Of a stretch of 64,000 nt of DNA, positions 9,663-17,772 are shown in pieces. Made by a program: the position numbers and the translations under genes. The notes below the pieces were generated by a model. It had not been told where the DNA came from. It worked only from the letters and a program-made list of their open reading frames with translations, and searched no databases. This DNA comes from an uncultured Bacteroidales bacterium (lineage in GTDB: Bacteria > Bacteroidota > Bacteroidia > Bacteroidales > Bacteroidaceae): NCBI GenBank assembly GCA_902787575.1, contig CADAGX010000003.1:62001-126000 (forward strand), given 5' to 3'. Position 1 is the first letter of the stretch, and each line of letters opens with the position of its first letter.

Positions 9663-9708
9663 CAACGAATTATCCGACTTCCGGCAAAACGAAATAATCT
9701 TACAGACA

Positions 9709-11229
9709 ATGAAACGCAAATTCTTCTTCTCCGCATTGCTGTCGCTCTCGCTGCTGTGCCCCTCGTCCCAGACACTGGCTCAGACGGATCACACCACGCA
9801 GACCACCATCTGGCTGAAGACCGACAACAAAGACAGCGACCGCCTCTCGGCCATCCTCTACGGCTACATGCCCAAGACGCCCAACGGCAAGGCTGTCATC
9901 ATCTGCCCGGGCGGCGGCTACCAGAGCCTCTCGATGGACTACGAGGGCACGGACTTTGCAAAGTGGTTCAATCAGTTTGGCGTCACAGCCTTCGTGCTGA
10001 AGTACAGAATGCCGGCAGGCAGGAGCAACGTGCCGCTGGCCGACGCCGAGCGTGCCATAACGATTGTACGCGAGCACGCCATCGAGTGGCGCATCGACCC
10101 GGAGGCCATCGGCATCATGGGCAGCTCGGCTGGCGGACATCTGGCATCTACGCTGGCCACGCAATACACCTCTGCGCTCACACGCCCCGACTTCCAAATC
10201 CTGCTCTATCCGGTCATCACCATGGATGCCGCCTACACACACGCCGGCACCCGCAGCAGCCTGCTGGGCTCCAGCCCCAGCGCCGAACTGGTGCGCCAAT
10301 TCAGCAGCGAGAAGAACGTCACAGCCTCGGTGCCAAAGGCATTCATCGCCGTGTCGGCCGCCGACAAGCTGGTGCCCGTCTACAACAGCCTGCAGTACGC
10401 TCAGGCGCTCATCAACGCACAGGTGCCGGTGAGCCTGCACGTGTGGCCCGACGGATACCACGGCTTCGGACACCAGACGAGATTCGAGGATTACGTGATT
10501 TTCCATCAGGAACTGAAAAACTGGATGGAAGAGGAGGTGACGGCCATCGTCCCCGACAGCACCACCGTACACCGCACAGACGGACTACTGCGCTCCGCCA
10601 GCCAGCTGAGCGACAACTGCCAGTGGCAATACAGCGCCATGGACATGAGCGTGAAGAACCTGCTCGACGGCAGCAAGGCCACGCATTTCCATTCCAACGC
10701 CACCAACACCACACCGCTCTCGCAACTGAACCAGTACATACAGATGGACTTGCTCGAGCCGCAGGAAGCAGTGCAGATTTACTTCGCCGGACGCAACCTG
10801 CAGCCCATCGGCGTGGTCACCAACCCCTCCCTGTCGATGATAAACACGCCCAACCACATCATCATTGCGGCCAGCAATACGCCCACCGACGAGGCGTCGT
10901 GGCAGCAGGTGGCTGAGCTGACCAGCGGTTTCCCGGGCGTGGTGGCCGGCGGAGAGTACCTTTCGCCCTGCATAGAACTGAAGACGCCGAGCCGCTACCT
11001 GCGCATGATAGTGAAGGGCGCAGAGCAGAGCGCCTACTACTGGAACATCAGCGAGCTGCAGGTCTTCCCCGGCGAGAAAAACGGGACGAGCGCCAGTGCA
11101 CCGCAGGCAGCAGGCGCCGCAGAGGACATCTACACGCTGGGCGGACAGAAATGGCCGGAGCAGAACGCCACGAAACAGCTGCCAACGGGCGTTTACGTAG
11201 TGGGGGGACGCAAGGTGCTACACCGATAG
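9709..11229 (+). CDS. Secreted alpha/beta-hydrolase esterase with C-terminal F5/8-like and sorting domains
   Basis: 506 residues from the ATG at 9709, chosen because a signal peptide follows (MKRKFFFSALLSLSLL...TLAQ) and a promoter precedes it. Residues about 25-280 form a carbohydrate-esterase type alpha/beta hydrolase: CPGGGYQSL oxyanion segment, nucleophile elbow GSSAGGH, and a late DGYHGFG with the catalytic His. This matches the acetylxylan/feruloyl esterase (BD-FAE-like) group. Next comes a discoidin (F5/8 C)-like carbohydrate-binding sandwich (about 320-460, ending YYWNISELQVF) and a tail ending LPTGVYVVGGRKVLHR like a T9SS type A signal. Probably removes acyl groups from plant xylan at the cell surface. 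Confidence 0.88.
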   Translation: MKRKFFFSALLSLSLLCPSSQTLAQTDHTTQTTIWLKTDNKDSDRLSAILYGYMPKTPNGKAVIICPGGGYQSLSMDYEGTDFAKWFNQFGVTAFVLKYRMPAGRSNVPLADAERAITIVREHAIEWRIDPEAIGIMGSSAGGHLASTLATQYTSALTRPDFQILLYPVITMDAAYTHAGTRSSLLGSSPSAELVRQFSSEKNVTASVPKAFIAVSAADKLVPVYNSLQYAQALINAQVPVSLHVWPDGYHGFGHQTRFEDYVIFHQELKNWMEEEVTAIVPDSTTVHRTDGLLRSASQLSDNCQWQYSAMDMSVKNLLDGSKATHFHSNATNTTPLSQLNQYIQMDLLEPQEAVQIYFAGRNLQPIGVVTNPSLSMINTPNHIIIAASNTPTDEASWQQVAELTSGFPGVVAGGEYLSPCIELKTPSRYLRMIVKGAEQSAYYWNISELQVFPGEKNGTSASAPQAAGAAEDIYTLGGQKWPEQNATKQLPTGVYVVGGRKVLHR

Positions 11230-11355
11230 CACTCAGTTTGCAATAACTGTATGATATGGGGAATGACTGGGCTTCGGAGGTTACTCTTCGCTTCTGCTTC
11301 AGCAATATTTGAAAGAAAAATCACAGAAAAAGGCGCTCACATCTGCTTTTTTTAT

Positions 11356-11363
11356 TATCTTTG
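11356..11363 (+). promoter_or_regulatory. -7 box of carboxyltransferase gene
   Basis: Exact TATCTTTG, 32 bases before the ATG at 11396. No TTTG at the expected -33 position. Confidence 0.5.
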
Positions 11364-11395
11364 CGTGGAAATAGCAATAAACTCACGCTAAGACT

Positions 11396-13183
11396 ATGAA
11401 GAAGAGAATACAATTCAGCCTCGTCTACCGCGATATGTGGCAGAGCTCGGGCAAGTTCCAGCCTCGCAAAGACCAGCTGGAGCGCATTGCACCAGTGATA
11501 ATAGATATGGGCGTCTTCGACCGTGTGGAGACCAACGGCGGCGCCTTCGAACAAGTGAACCTACTGGCAGGCGAGAACCCCAATGCCGCCGTGAGGGCCT
11601 TCTGCAAGCCCTTCAACGAAGCGGGCATCAAGACGCACATGCTGGACCGCGGACTGAACGCACTGCGCATGTATCCCGTGCCAGACGATGTGCGACAGCT
11701 GCAATACAAGGTGAAGCACGCACAGGGAGTGGACATTCCGCGCATCTTCTGCGGACTGAACGATGTGCGCAACATCATTCCGTCCGTCAAGTGGGCCAAG
11801 GCCGCTGGCATGACGCCGCAGGCCACGCTCTGCATCACCACGTCTCCCATCCACACGGTGGAATACTACTCCGAGATTGCCGACCAAGTGATCGAGGCCG
11901 GTGCCGAGGAAATCTGTCTGAAGGACATGGCCGGCATAGGCCAGCCCGCGCTGCTGGGTGCCCTGACCAAGTCCATCAAGACGAAGCACCCCGACGTAAT
12001 CATCCAATACCACGGACATTCGGGCCCCGGCCTCTCAATGGCATCCATTCTGGAGGTCTGCAACAACGGTGCAGACGTCATAGACACGGCCATCGAGCCA
12101 CTGTCGTGGGGCAAGGTACACCCCGACATCATCAGCGTGCAATCGATGCTTAAGAACGAAGGCTTCGAGGTGAAGGAGATTAACATGAAAGCCTACATGC
12201 AGGCGCGCTCGCTGACGCAGGAATTCATAGACGACTGGCTGGGCTACTTCATCAATCCCGGCAACAAGCACATGTCCTCGCTCCTGCTGGGCTGCGGACT
12301 GCCGGGCGGCATGATGGGCAGCATGATGGCCGACTTGGCCGGCATTCACGGCGTGATTAACAGCACGCTGAAAGCCAAGGGCGAGCCCGAGCTCTCCACC
12401 GACGAGATTCTGGTCAAGCTTTTCGACGAAGTGGCTTACGTATGGCCGCGCGTGGGATATCCTCCATTGGTGACGCCCTTCTCGCAGTACGTCAAGAACA
12501 TCGCCCTGATGAACCTGCTTACCATGGCACAGGGCAAGGGACGCTTCGTGATGATGGACGATGCCATGTGGGGAATGATACTCGGCAAGAGCGGAAAGAT
12601 TCCCGGCACGATTGCACCCGAACTCGTGGAGCTGGCCAAGCAGAAAGGCAAGGAGTTCACAGACGCCGACCCGCACACTCTGCTCGAGAACGCACTGCCA
12701 TCCTTCATCAAAGAAATGGAAGAGAACGGCTGGGACCGCGGACAGGACGACGAAGAACTCTACGAACTGGCCATGCACCCCGAGCAGTATCGCAACTACA
12801 AGAGCGGTCAGGCCAAGCGCAACTTCCTTGCCGACCTGCAGAAAGCCAAGGACGCCAAGTTGCAGGCTGCTGCCGGCCCGAAACTCTCGCTCGAGGAACT
12901 CTCGGCCTTCAAGCACGCCAAGGCAGACGCAGTGCAGGCACCCGAGAACGGGCAAGTGCTCTTCGAGGTGACTGGCGACGCAGGCGTGACACGCTGCATA
13001 GACCCAGCCATCGGTACACAGTACAAGGAGGGCGACACCTTCTGCTACCTGCAGACGGCTTGGGGACAGTTGGTGCCCGTGCCGGCCGCGCTGGGCGGAA
13101 AACTGGTGGACATCACCGTGGGACAAGGACAGAAAGTGCTCAAGGGACAGCCCATCGGCTGGCTCGAACGCGACGCCAAATAA
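11396..13183 (+). CDS. Oxaloacetate decarboxylase alpha / pyruvate carboxylase B-like carboxyltransferase without biotin lysine
   Basis: 595 residues. The N-terminal two thirds is the carboxyltransferase TIM barrel of the oxaloacetate decarboxylase alpha/pyruvate carboxylase B family: SLVYRDMWQSS replaces the usual LRD-HQS metal-site motif, followed by VETNGGAF, ICLKDMAG and QYHGHSGPG. A helical PYC_OADA-like region follows, then a short biotinyl-like beta domain (about 520-595). In that domain the place of the usual (E)AMKM biotinylation motif reads QTAWGQL, so the acceptor Lys is not there. It may act with a separate biotin carrier, or the domain may be structural. Fits anaerobic C3/C4 metabolism. 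Confidence 0.85.
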   Translation: MKKRIQFSLVYRDMWQSSGKFQPRKDQLERIAPVIIDMGVFDRVETNGGAFEQVNLLAGENPNAAVRAFCKPFNEAGIKTHMLDRGLNALRMYPVPDDVRQLQYKVKHAQGVDIPRIFCGLNDVRNIIPSVKWAKAAGMTPQATLCITTSPIHTVEYYSEIADQVIEAGAEEICLKDMAGIGQPALLGALTKSIKTKHPDVIIQYHGHSGPGLSMASILEVCNNGADVIDTAIEPLSWGKVHPDIISVQSMLKNEGFEVKEINMKAYMQARSLTQEFIDDWLGYFINPGNKHMSSLLLGCGLPGGMMGSMMADLAGIHGVINSTLKAKGEPELSTDEILVKLFDEVAYVWPRVGYPPLVTPFSQYVKNIALMNLLTMAQGKGRFVMMDDAMWGMILGKSGKIPGTIAPELVELAKQKGKEFTDADPHTLLENALPSFIKEMEENGWDRGQDDEELYELAMHPEQYRNYKSGQAKRNFLADLQKAKDAKLQAAAGPKLSLEELSAFKHAKADAVQAPENGQVLFEVTGDAGVTRCIDPAIGTQYKEGDTFCYLQTAWGQLVPVPAALGGKLVDITVGQGQKVLKGQPIGWLERDAK

Positions 13184-13199
13184 ATCGCATTCAACCCAA

Positions 13200-14690
13200 A
13201 TGAAGAATATGAGAAGCAGACTAACCCTTTGGCTGCTGATGCTGGCAGCAATCATGTGCGCCCAAAATCCGAAACGAGAGTTCCGAGGCGCATGGATTCA
13301 GTGTGTGAACGGACAATTCCAAGGCGTGCCGCGCGACAAGATGCAGCAGACACTCTCCTACCAACTCGACGAGCTGAAGAAAGACGGCATCAACGCCATC
13401 TTCTTTCAGGTGCGAGCAGAGGGAGATGCTCTCTACCCCAGCGAACTGGAACCCTGGAGCCGCTATCTGACCGGCCAGCAGGGACTGCCGCCAAACCCCT
13501 ATTGGGACCCGCTGCAGTGGATGATAGAACAATGCCACGCACGCGGCATGGAACTGCACGCATGGATTAACCCGTACCGCGCCAAGACGAAAGGAACGGC
13601 AGCACTGGCAAGCAATCATCCCTATATGCGCAATCCGGGACTCTTCCTCAACTACGACGGACTCTACGTCTTCGACCCCGGACGACCCGAGAACCGCGAG
13701 TGGATTTGCCGAGTGGCCTGCGACATTGCACGGCGCTACGACATAGACGGCCTGCACATAGACGACTACTTCTACCCCTACCCCGTGGCCGGAGTGCCCA
13801 TCCCCGACGATGTTACCTACGCGCAGTACGGACAGGGACTGAGCCGCGCCGACTGGCGGAGACAGAACGTAAACCTCTTCATGAAGGAGATGCACGAATG
13901 CCTGCGGCAGGTAAAGCCCTGGGTGAAGTTCGGCGTTAGCCCCTTCGGCATCTATCGCAACCAGAAGAACGACCCGAACGGCAGCATCACCAACGGACTG
14001 CAAAACTACGACGACCTCTACGCAGATGTGCTGGAGTGGGTAAGACAGGGATGGGTGGACTACAACATTCCGCAAATCTATTGGGAGATAGGCAACAAGG
14101 CAGCCGACTACGAGATACTTATCCGCTGGTGGAGCGAGCATGCCGGAGAGCGTCCGCTCTATATCGGACAAGACGTCAACCGCACCGTCAAGTTCACCGA
14201 CCCCGAGAATCCGCAGATTCACCAGATGTATCGCAAGTACCAGCTCCAGCGCTCGCTGCCCGGCATCTACGGCAGCTGCCAGTGGTATGCAGCCGCAGTG
14301 GTGGAGAACCCCGGCAACTACGGCACAGTGCTGCGCCAACAGCTGCACAACACGCCAGCCTTGCAGCCGCTGATGCCTTGGATCGACAAGAAGGCACCCG
14401 GCAAGCCGCGCAAGACGGCAATCATCTGGACGTCCGACGGCCCCGTCCTTTGCTGGACTGCACCAAAGGCACGCACAGAGATGGATGTGGCCACCCGATA
14501 CGTGGTGTACCGCTTCTTCAGCGGCGAAAAGATTAACCTCGACGACCCGAGCCACATTCTCTGCATCACAGAAGGCACAATGTTGCCGCTGGGCTATCAG
14601 GGCGGCACCACGAAATGGACTTACGTAGTGACGTCGCTCGACCGCCTGCAGAACGAATCGAAAGGCGTGAAGAAAAAAATCAGACTATGA
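13200..14690 (+). CDS. GHL10 (glycosyl hydrolase-like 10) family secreted protein
   Basis: 496 residues beginning with a signal peptide (LWLLMLAAIMCAQ). The body is the GHL10 TIM barrel (YngK-like; PF02638 family): REFRGAWIQCVNGQF at the start, FFQVRAEGDALYPSELEPWS, MELHAWINPYRAK, DIDGLHIDDYFYPYP and VKFGVSPFGIYRN. A C-terminal fibronectin-III-like segment (ATRYVVYRFFSGE...) follows. Related proteins are thought to bind or cleave peptidoglycan-like or other glycans, but the activity is not firmly known. Its stop overlaps the start of the next gene (ATGA), so the two are translationally coupled. A second family member is at 36706. Confidence 0.88.
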   Translation: MKNMRSRLTLWLLMLAAIMCAQNPKREFRGAWIQCVNGQFQGVPRDKMQQTLSYQLDELKKDGINAIFFQVRAEGDALYPSELEPWSRYLTGQQGLPPNPYWDPLQWMIEQCHARGMELHAWINPYRAKTKGTAALASNHPYMRNPGLFLNYDGLYVFDPGRPENREWICRVACDIARRYDIDGLHIDDYFYPYPVAGVPIPDDVTYAQYGQGLSRADWRRQNVNLFMKEMHECLRQVKPWVKFGVSPFGIYRNQKNDPNGSITNGLQNYDDLYADVLEWVRQGWVDYNIPQIYWEIGNKAADYEILIRWWSEHAGERPLYIGQDVNRTVKFTDPENPQIHQMYRKYQLQRSLPGIYGSCQWYAAAVVENPGNYGTVLRQQLHNTPALQPLMPWIDKKAPGKPRKTAIIWTSDGPVLCWTAPKARTEMDVATRYVVYRFFSGEKINLDDPSHILCITEGTMLPLGYQGGTTKWTYVVTSLDRLQNESKGVKKKIRL

Positions 14691-15223
14691 AGCAGCTACT
14701 CATCTTACTGCTGGCAGCAACACTGCTGGCAGCCTGCGGCAGAGACGGACGAAAGGATGTGCAGATTCTGCAGACACAGACGGCCGCACCCACCCTGCAC
14801 CGAATGAGCGACTACCACGTCACCGACACATTGCGAGTGGGCAGCCGTGTCTATCTCGCCACGCTACACCGCGAAGCCAAAGACTCGCTGGGAATCGTAG
14901 AGGACGAGAACGGAGAGCGCTACGTGGACAACTTCTACCGGCTGACGATTCTTCGTGACGAAGCAACCTTCTTCGACCGCCGTTTCACGAAGAAGGACTT
15001 CGCCTCGCTGCTGAACGCCGACTTCCGCCGCAACGGAATACTCGACGGCTTCCGCTTCAGGAACTCGCAGGACGGCAAACTCTTCTTCAGCGTCTGCGTT
15101 AGCTATCCAGAAAGCGACATGACGACACCCTTCGTGCTGGCCATCGGTCCAGACGGAAGTTACACCATCGAAGCCGACAATGCGCTCGATATGGGCGACA
15201 TGGGCGAAGACGAGGGCGTATGA
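14687..15223 (+). CDS. Small lipoprotein, DUF4738-like
   Basis: 178 residues from the ATG at 14687, which overlaps the preceding TGA. The lipobox LLAAC gives a lipid-modified Cys after about 15 residues, so the mature protein is membrane-anchored. The body contains HREAKDSLGIVEDENGERYVDN-type text, then DRRFTKKDFASLL, which resembles Bacteroidales proteins of the DUF4738 group (assignment from memory, moderate). Acidic C-terminus. Coupling to the GHL10 gene suggests a shared envelope role; no biochemical function is known. Confidence 0.75.
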   Translation: MKQLLILLLAATLLAACGRDGRKDVQILQTQTAAPTLHRMSDYHVTDTLRVGSRVYLATLHREAKDSLGIVEDENGERYVDNFYRLTILRDEATFFDRRFTKKDFASLLNADFRRNGILDGFRFRNSQDGKLFFSVCVSYPESDMTTPFVLAIGPDGSYTIEADNALDMGDMGEDEGV

Positions 15224-15232
15224 GAAAGAAAA

Positions 15233-15266
15233 AGCGCAGGTTTAACGCCTGCGCTAATCGTTTTTC
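15233..15266 (+). terminator. Rho-independent terminator after lipoprotein gene
   Basis: Stem AGCGCAGG / CCTGCGCT with a 7-base loop, followed by AATCG and TTTTT, ten bases after the stop codon at 15223. Confidence 0.8.
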
Positions 15267-15296
15267 TTGCTGTCACAAAAGATTTTCCACAAGGAT

Positions 15297-15325
15297 GCAG
15301 CGTGCCGCCGGCACGTTGCATTTTT
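15297..15325. terminator. Hairpin at 3' end of HAD gene
   Basis: CGTGCC / GGCACG stem with outer GCA/TGC pairs, followed on the plus strand by ATTTTTATT. It abuts the stop codon of the minus-strand HAD gene, so it probably serves as a second plus-strand terminator and a weak minus-strand one. Confidence 0.55.
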
Positions 15326-16028
15326 ATTGTCGCAGCAGCTGCGCCACTTCGTGCATGCCAGCCACCACAATGTCGGCACCCGACTCCTTCAGCACCTCAT
15401 CTGGCAGCGGCCCTGTGTTGGCCGCTATCGTGAAGATGCCGGCAGCACGACCGGCCTCGACACCCAACGGCGCATTCTCCACTACCACAGCCTCATCGGC
15501 TCGCACGCCAGCCTTCTCAAGTCCCATCAAGTACGGTTCGGGATTGGGCTTACCGCGCTTCACATCAAAGGCCGTCACCATCAGTTCCTTGCGAAAGAAG
15601 CCCGGATAGTGCAGTTCCAAATGCTCTATCAGCGAGAGCTGCGCGCTGCCCGTCACGAGCACAATTTTGGCTCCGATTTCGCGAGCTGCCTCCAGCGCCT
15701 CACGCGCTCCCTGCATAGGCTTTGCCTCGGGCAAAGTGTTGAAGAGCGCGCTTTTGGCCGCATAGATGCGCTGCTTCTCCTCCTCGGTGGCATTGCGTCC
15801 CCAGAACCGCTGCGCCAAGATGTCTATCGTACCGCTGCCCGTGCGTCCTTCGTTCATATACGCCTCTTCGGCTGTCATCGCCAGCCCGAACTGCGTCATC
15901 GCATGGCTCCACGCGTAAGCATGATTCGGCATACTGTCGAAGAGTACGCCATCCATGTCAAAAAGAACTGCGCGAACAGCCCCATCCAGCAAACCTCTCC
16001 CTCCGGAGAGACGGAAGGGAGCCATCAT
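15324..16028 (-). CDS. HAD-superfamily hydrolase, beta-phosphoglucomutase-like
   Basis: 234 residues. Motif I is [12 protein letters not shown] (residues about 25-35), motif II is the VLVTGSAQ segment, and the motif III/IV region [16 protein letters not shown]...[12 protein letters not shown] is typical of the beta-phosphoglucomutase/phosphatase branch. Its ATG overlaps the pgi stop (ATGA), so both come from one transcript. A sugar-phosphate substrate is plausible given pgi. The first 17 residues before the fold are unusual: they are encoded partly by a palindrome (15995-16010) like intergenic repeats elsewhere in this window. Confidence 0.88.
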   Translation of the reverse strand: MMAPFRLSGGRGLLDGAVRAVLFDMDGVLFDSMPNHAYAWSHAMTQFGLAMTAEEAYMNEGRTGSGTIDILAQRFWGRNATEEEKQRIYAAKSALFNTLPEAKPMQGAREALEAAREIGAKIVLVTGSAQLSLIEHLELHYPGFFRKELMVTAFDVKRGKPNPEPYLMGLEKAGVRADEAVVVENAPLGVEAGRAAGIFTIAANTGPLPDEVLKESGADIVVAGMHEVAQLLRQ

Positions 16029-17356
16029 AGTCTTGCCTTAATGGCCTCGCTTTCCTTCTCGTAGCCGGGCTTACCGAGCAGAGCAAACATATTTTTCTTG
16101 TAAGCCTCCACGCCAGGCTGGTTGAACGGGTTTACCTGCAGCACAAGGCCGCTGATGCCGCAAGCCTTCTCGAAGAAATAAATCATCTGACCGAGATAAT
16201 ATTCGTTCAGGCGAGGCACCACAAGGCGCATGTTGGGCACGCCACCGTCTACATGAGCCAGCTGAGTTCCCAACTCTGCCATCTTATTCACTTCGTCCAC
16301 GCGTTTGCCAGCCAAGAAGTTCAGGCCGTCCAGATTCTCCTCGTCGCTCGGCACGAGCAACTTGTGCTCCGGTTCCTCGATGCTGACAACCGTCTCGAAG
16401 ATGCTGCGTTCGCCCTCCTGAATCCACTGGCCCATGCTGTGAAGGTCGGTAGAGAAGTCCACTGCTGCCGTGAAGATACCCTTTCCGTCCTTACCTTCGC
16501 TTTCGCCGTACAACTGCTTCCACCATTCGTTCATATAGTGCAGCTTGGGCTGGAAATTCACCATAATCTCTATCTTCTTGCCGCGGCGGTACAGGATGTT
16601 GCGCACAGCAGCATACTGAGCACAGGGATTCTCGGCATACGGCACCTCGGGGGACGTGGCCTTCTCCATGTCGGCAGCACCCTGAATCAGCTTGGCAATG
16701 TCAAATCCGGCCACAGCTATGGGCAACAGACCCACAGGTGTGAGCACGCTGAATCGACCGCCCACATTGTCGGGAATCACAAAACTGGTGTATCCTTCCT
16801 TGTCGGCCGTAGTGCGTGCTGCACCGCGCTTGGCGTCTGTAATGGCAACAATGACACGGCGGGCCATGTCCTTGCCGCGCTGGTCCTCACACTGCTTCTT
16901 CAGCAGGCGGAAAGCCAGAGCCGTCTCCGTCGTAGTGCCACTCTTGCTGATATTGATAACGCCGAACTTCTTGTCGCGGAGATACTCCGTCAGTTCGTAG
17001 AGATAGTCCTCGCCGATGTTGTTGCCGGCAAATAGTATGTTAGGATTCTCGCCTTTGTTCGTAAGCCACTGGAAGCTGTTGCCCAAAGCTTCAATAACGG
17101 CACGTGCTCCCAGATACGAGCCGCCGATGCCGGCCACCACCACGGTGTCGCAGTTCTCGCGCAGCACCTGAGCACACTCCTGCACCTGGGTCATGAATTC
17201 TGCCGTGATGCTGCTGGGCAGATGCATCCATCCCAAGAAATCATTACCGGCACAATTGCCTTCTTCCAAAGCCCTCTGCGCTGCAGCCACTTCACTTTCT
17301 ATGGCCGCCACTTCCTCTGCACTCACAAGTGCCTTCTTGATGTCGAGTTTAATCAT
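16025..17356 (-). CDS. pgi: Glucose-6-phosphate isomerase
   Basis: 443 residues, the short form found in Bacteroidetes and Firmicutes. Interconverts glucose-6-phosphate and fructose-6-phosphate in glycolysis. Seen: [15 protein letters not shown], the [10 protein letters not shown] sugar-phosphate SIS motif, [14 protein letters not shown], and the C-terminal [14 protein letters not shown] segment with the catalytic Lys. A TACTTTTG box on the minus strand (17398-17405) is the likely promoter, 41 bases upstream. Forms an operon with the HAD gene. Confidence 0.97.
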   Translation of the reverse strand: MIKLDIKKALVSAEEVAAIESEVAAAQRALEEGNCAGNDFLGWMHLPSSITAEFMTQVQECAQVLRENCDTVVVAGIGGSYLGARAVIEALGNSFQWLTNKGENPNILFAGNNIGEDYLYELTEYLRDKKFGVINISKSGTTTETALAFRLLKKQCEDQRGKDMARRVIVAITDAKRGAARTTADKEGYTSFVIPDNVGGRFSVLTPVGLLPIAVAGFDIAKLIQGAADMEKATSPEVPYAENPCAQYAAVRNILYRRGKKIEIMVNFQPKLHYMNEWWKQLYGESEGKDGKGIFTAAVDFSTDLHSMGQWIQEGERSIFETVVSIEEPEHKLLVPSDEENLDGLNFLAGKRVDEVNKMAELGTQLAHVDGGVPNMRLVVPRLNEYYLGQMIYFFEKACGISGLVLQVNPFNQPGVEAYKKNMFALLGKPGYEKESEAIKARL

Positions 17357-17772
17357 TGTCTTATCAGATATTTTATTGGGTTTCGCTATTTCGGATGCAA
17401 AAGTACATCATTTTTGCGACATAGCGGCATTTCCGACGCAGAACTTTTTCCCGTTCCGAAAGAATGTGCCTATCATCAAAATCTGTAGTGTCCTATATAA
17501 TATAATAAGGTACGCGCGTAAGAGCGTTCAGCACGAAGCATATCTTTGCATGCGCAACCGAAAGCCATCGCACGACATACAGGAAAACGAACCCGAACAC
17601 AATGATTAACGAATTTTAACGAGTCAGGCGCGACAACAAACAATTTTTTACGTAACTTTGCCAATGGTAAAACATTTAGCGAGCCTATTAGGGCACAAAG
17701 GCAATCGAACGGCCACAGAAATTAAGCGTAAACATTATCATTCTTTATTATTTTAAAACTAATCAACAAACA
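17357..17772. other. 416-base intergenic region between pgi and GLUG-like gene
   Basis: Relatively AT-rich. Contains the pgi -7 box (CAAAAGTA at 17398-17405, minus), a lone TATCTTTG at 17541-17548 (plus), and the upstream element plus TAACTTTG of the next gene. Short open frames here (19-30 codons) have no support. Confidence 0.55.
17606..17660 (+). promoter_or_regulatory. Upstream element and -7 box of first GLUG-like gene
   Basis: TTAACGAATTTTAACG at 17606-17621, then 31 bases, then TAACTTTG at 17653-17660. The same arrangement with 14 of 16 identical bases and a 32-base gap occurs before the paralogous locus at 29152-29207. No TTTG lies at the usual -33 spacing. Confidence 0.5.

Larger units (their letters stand above)
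9344..9708. other. 365-base intergenic region with promoters and dispersed repeat
   Basis: Lies between divergent ansA and the esterase gene. It holds the ansA -7 box (CAAAGATA, 9366-9373), a dispersed repeat at 9498-9555 and the esterase promoter at 9632-9662. No convincing gene is present; the open frame that extends the esterase upstream to 9328 has no start supported by a signal peptide. Confidence 0.6.

Noticed and set aside
9328-9708. Upstream extension of the esterase frame to 9328
   Set aside because: The signal peptide and promoter place the start at 9709; the extension crosses the ansA promoter and a dispersed repeat.
17550-17609. 19-codon frame after a TATCTTTG box
   Set aside because: Too short, no similarity to the other small peptides, and the box lacks a -33 element.
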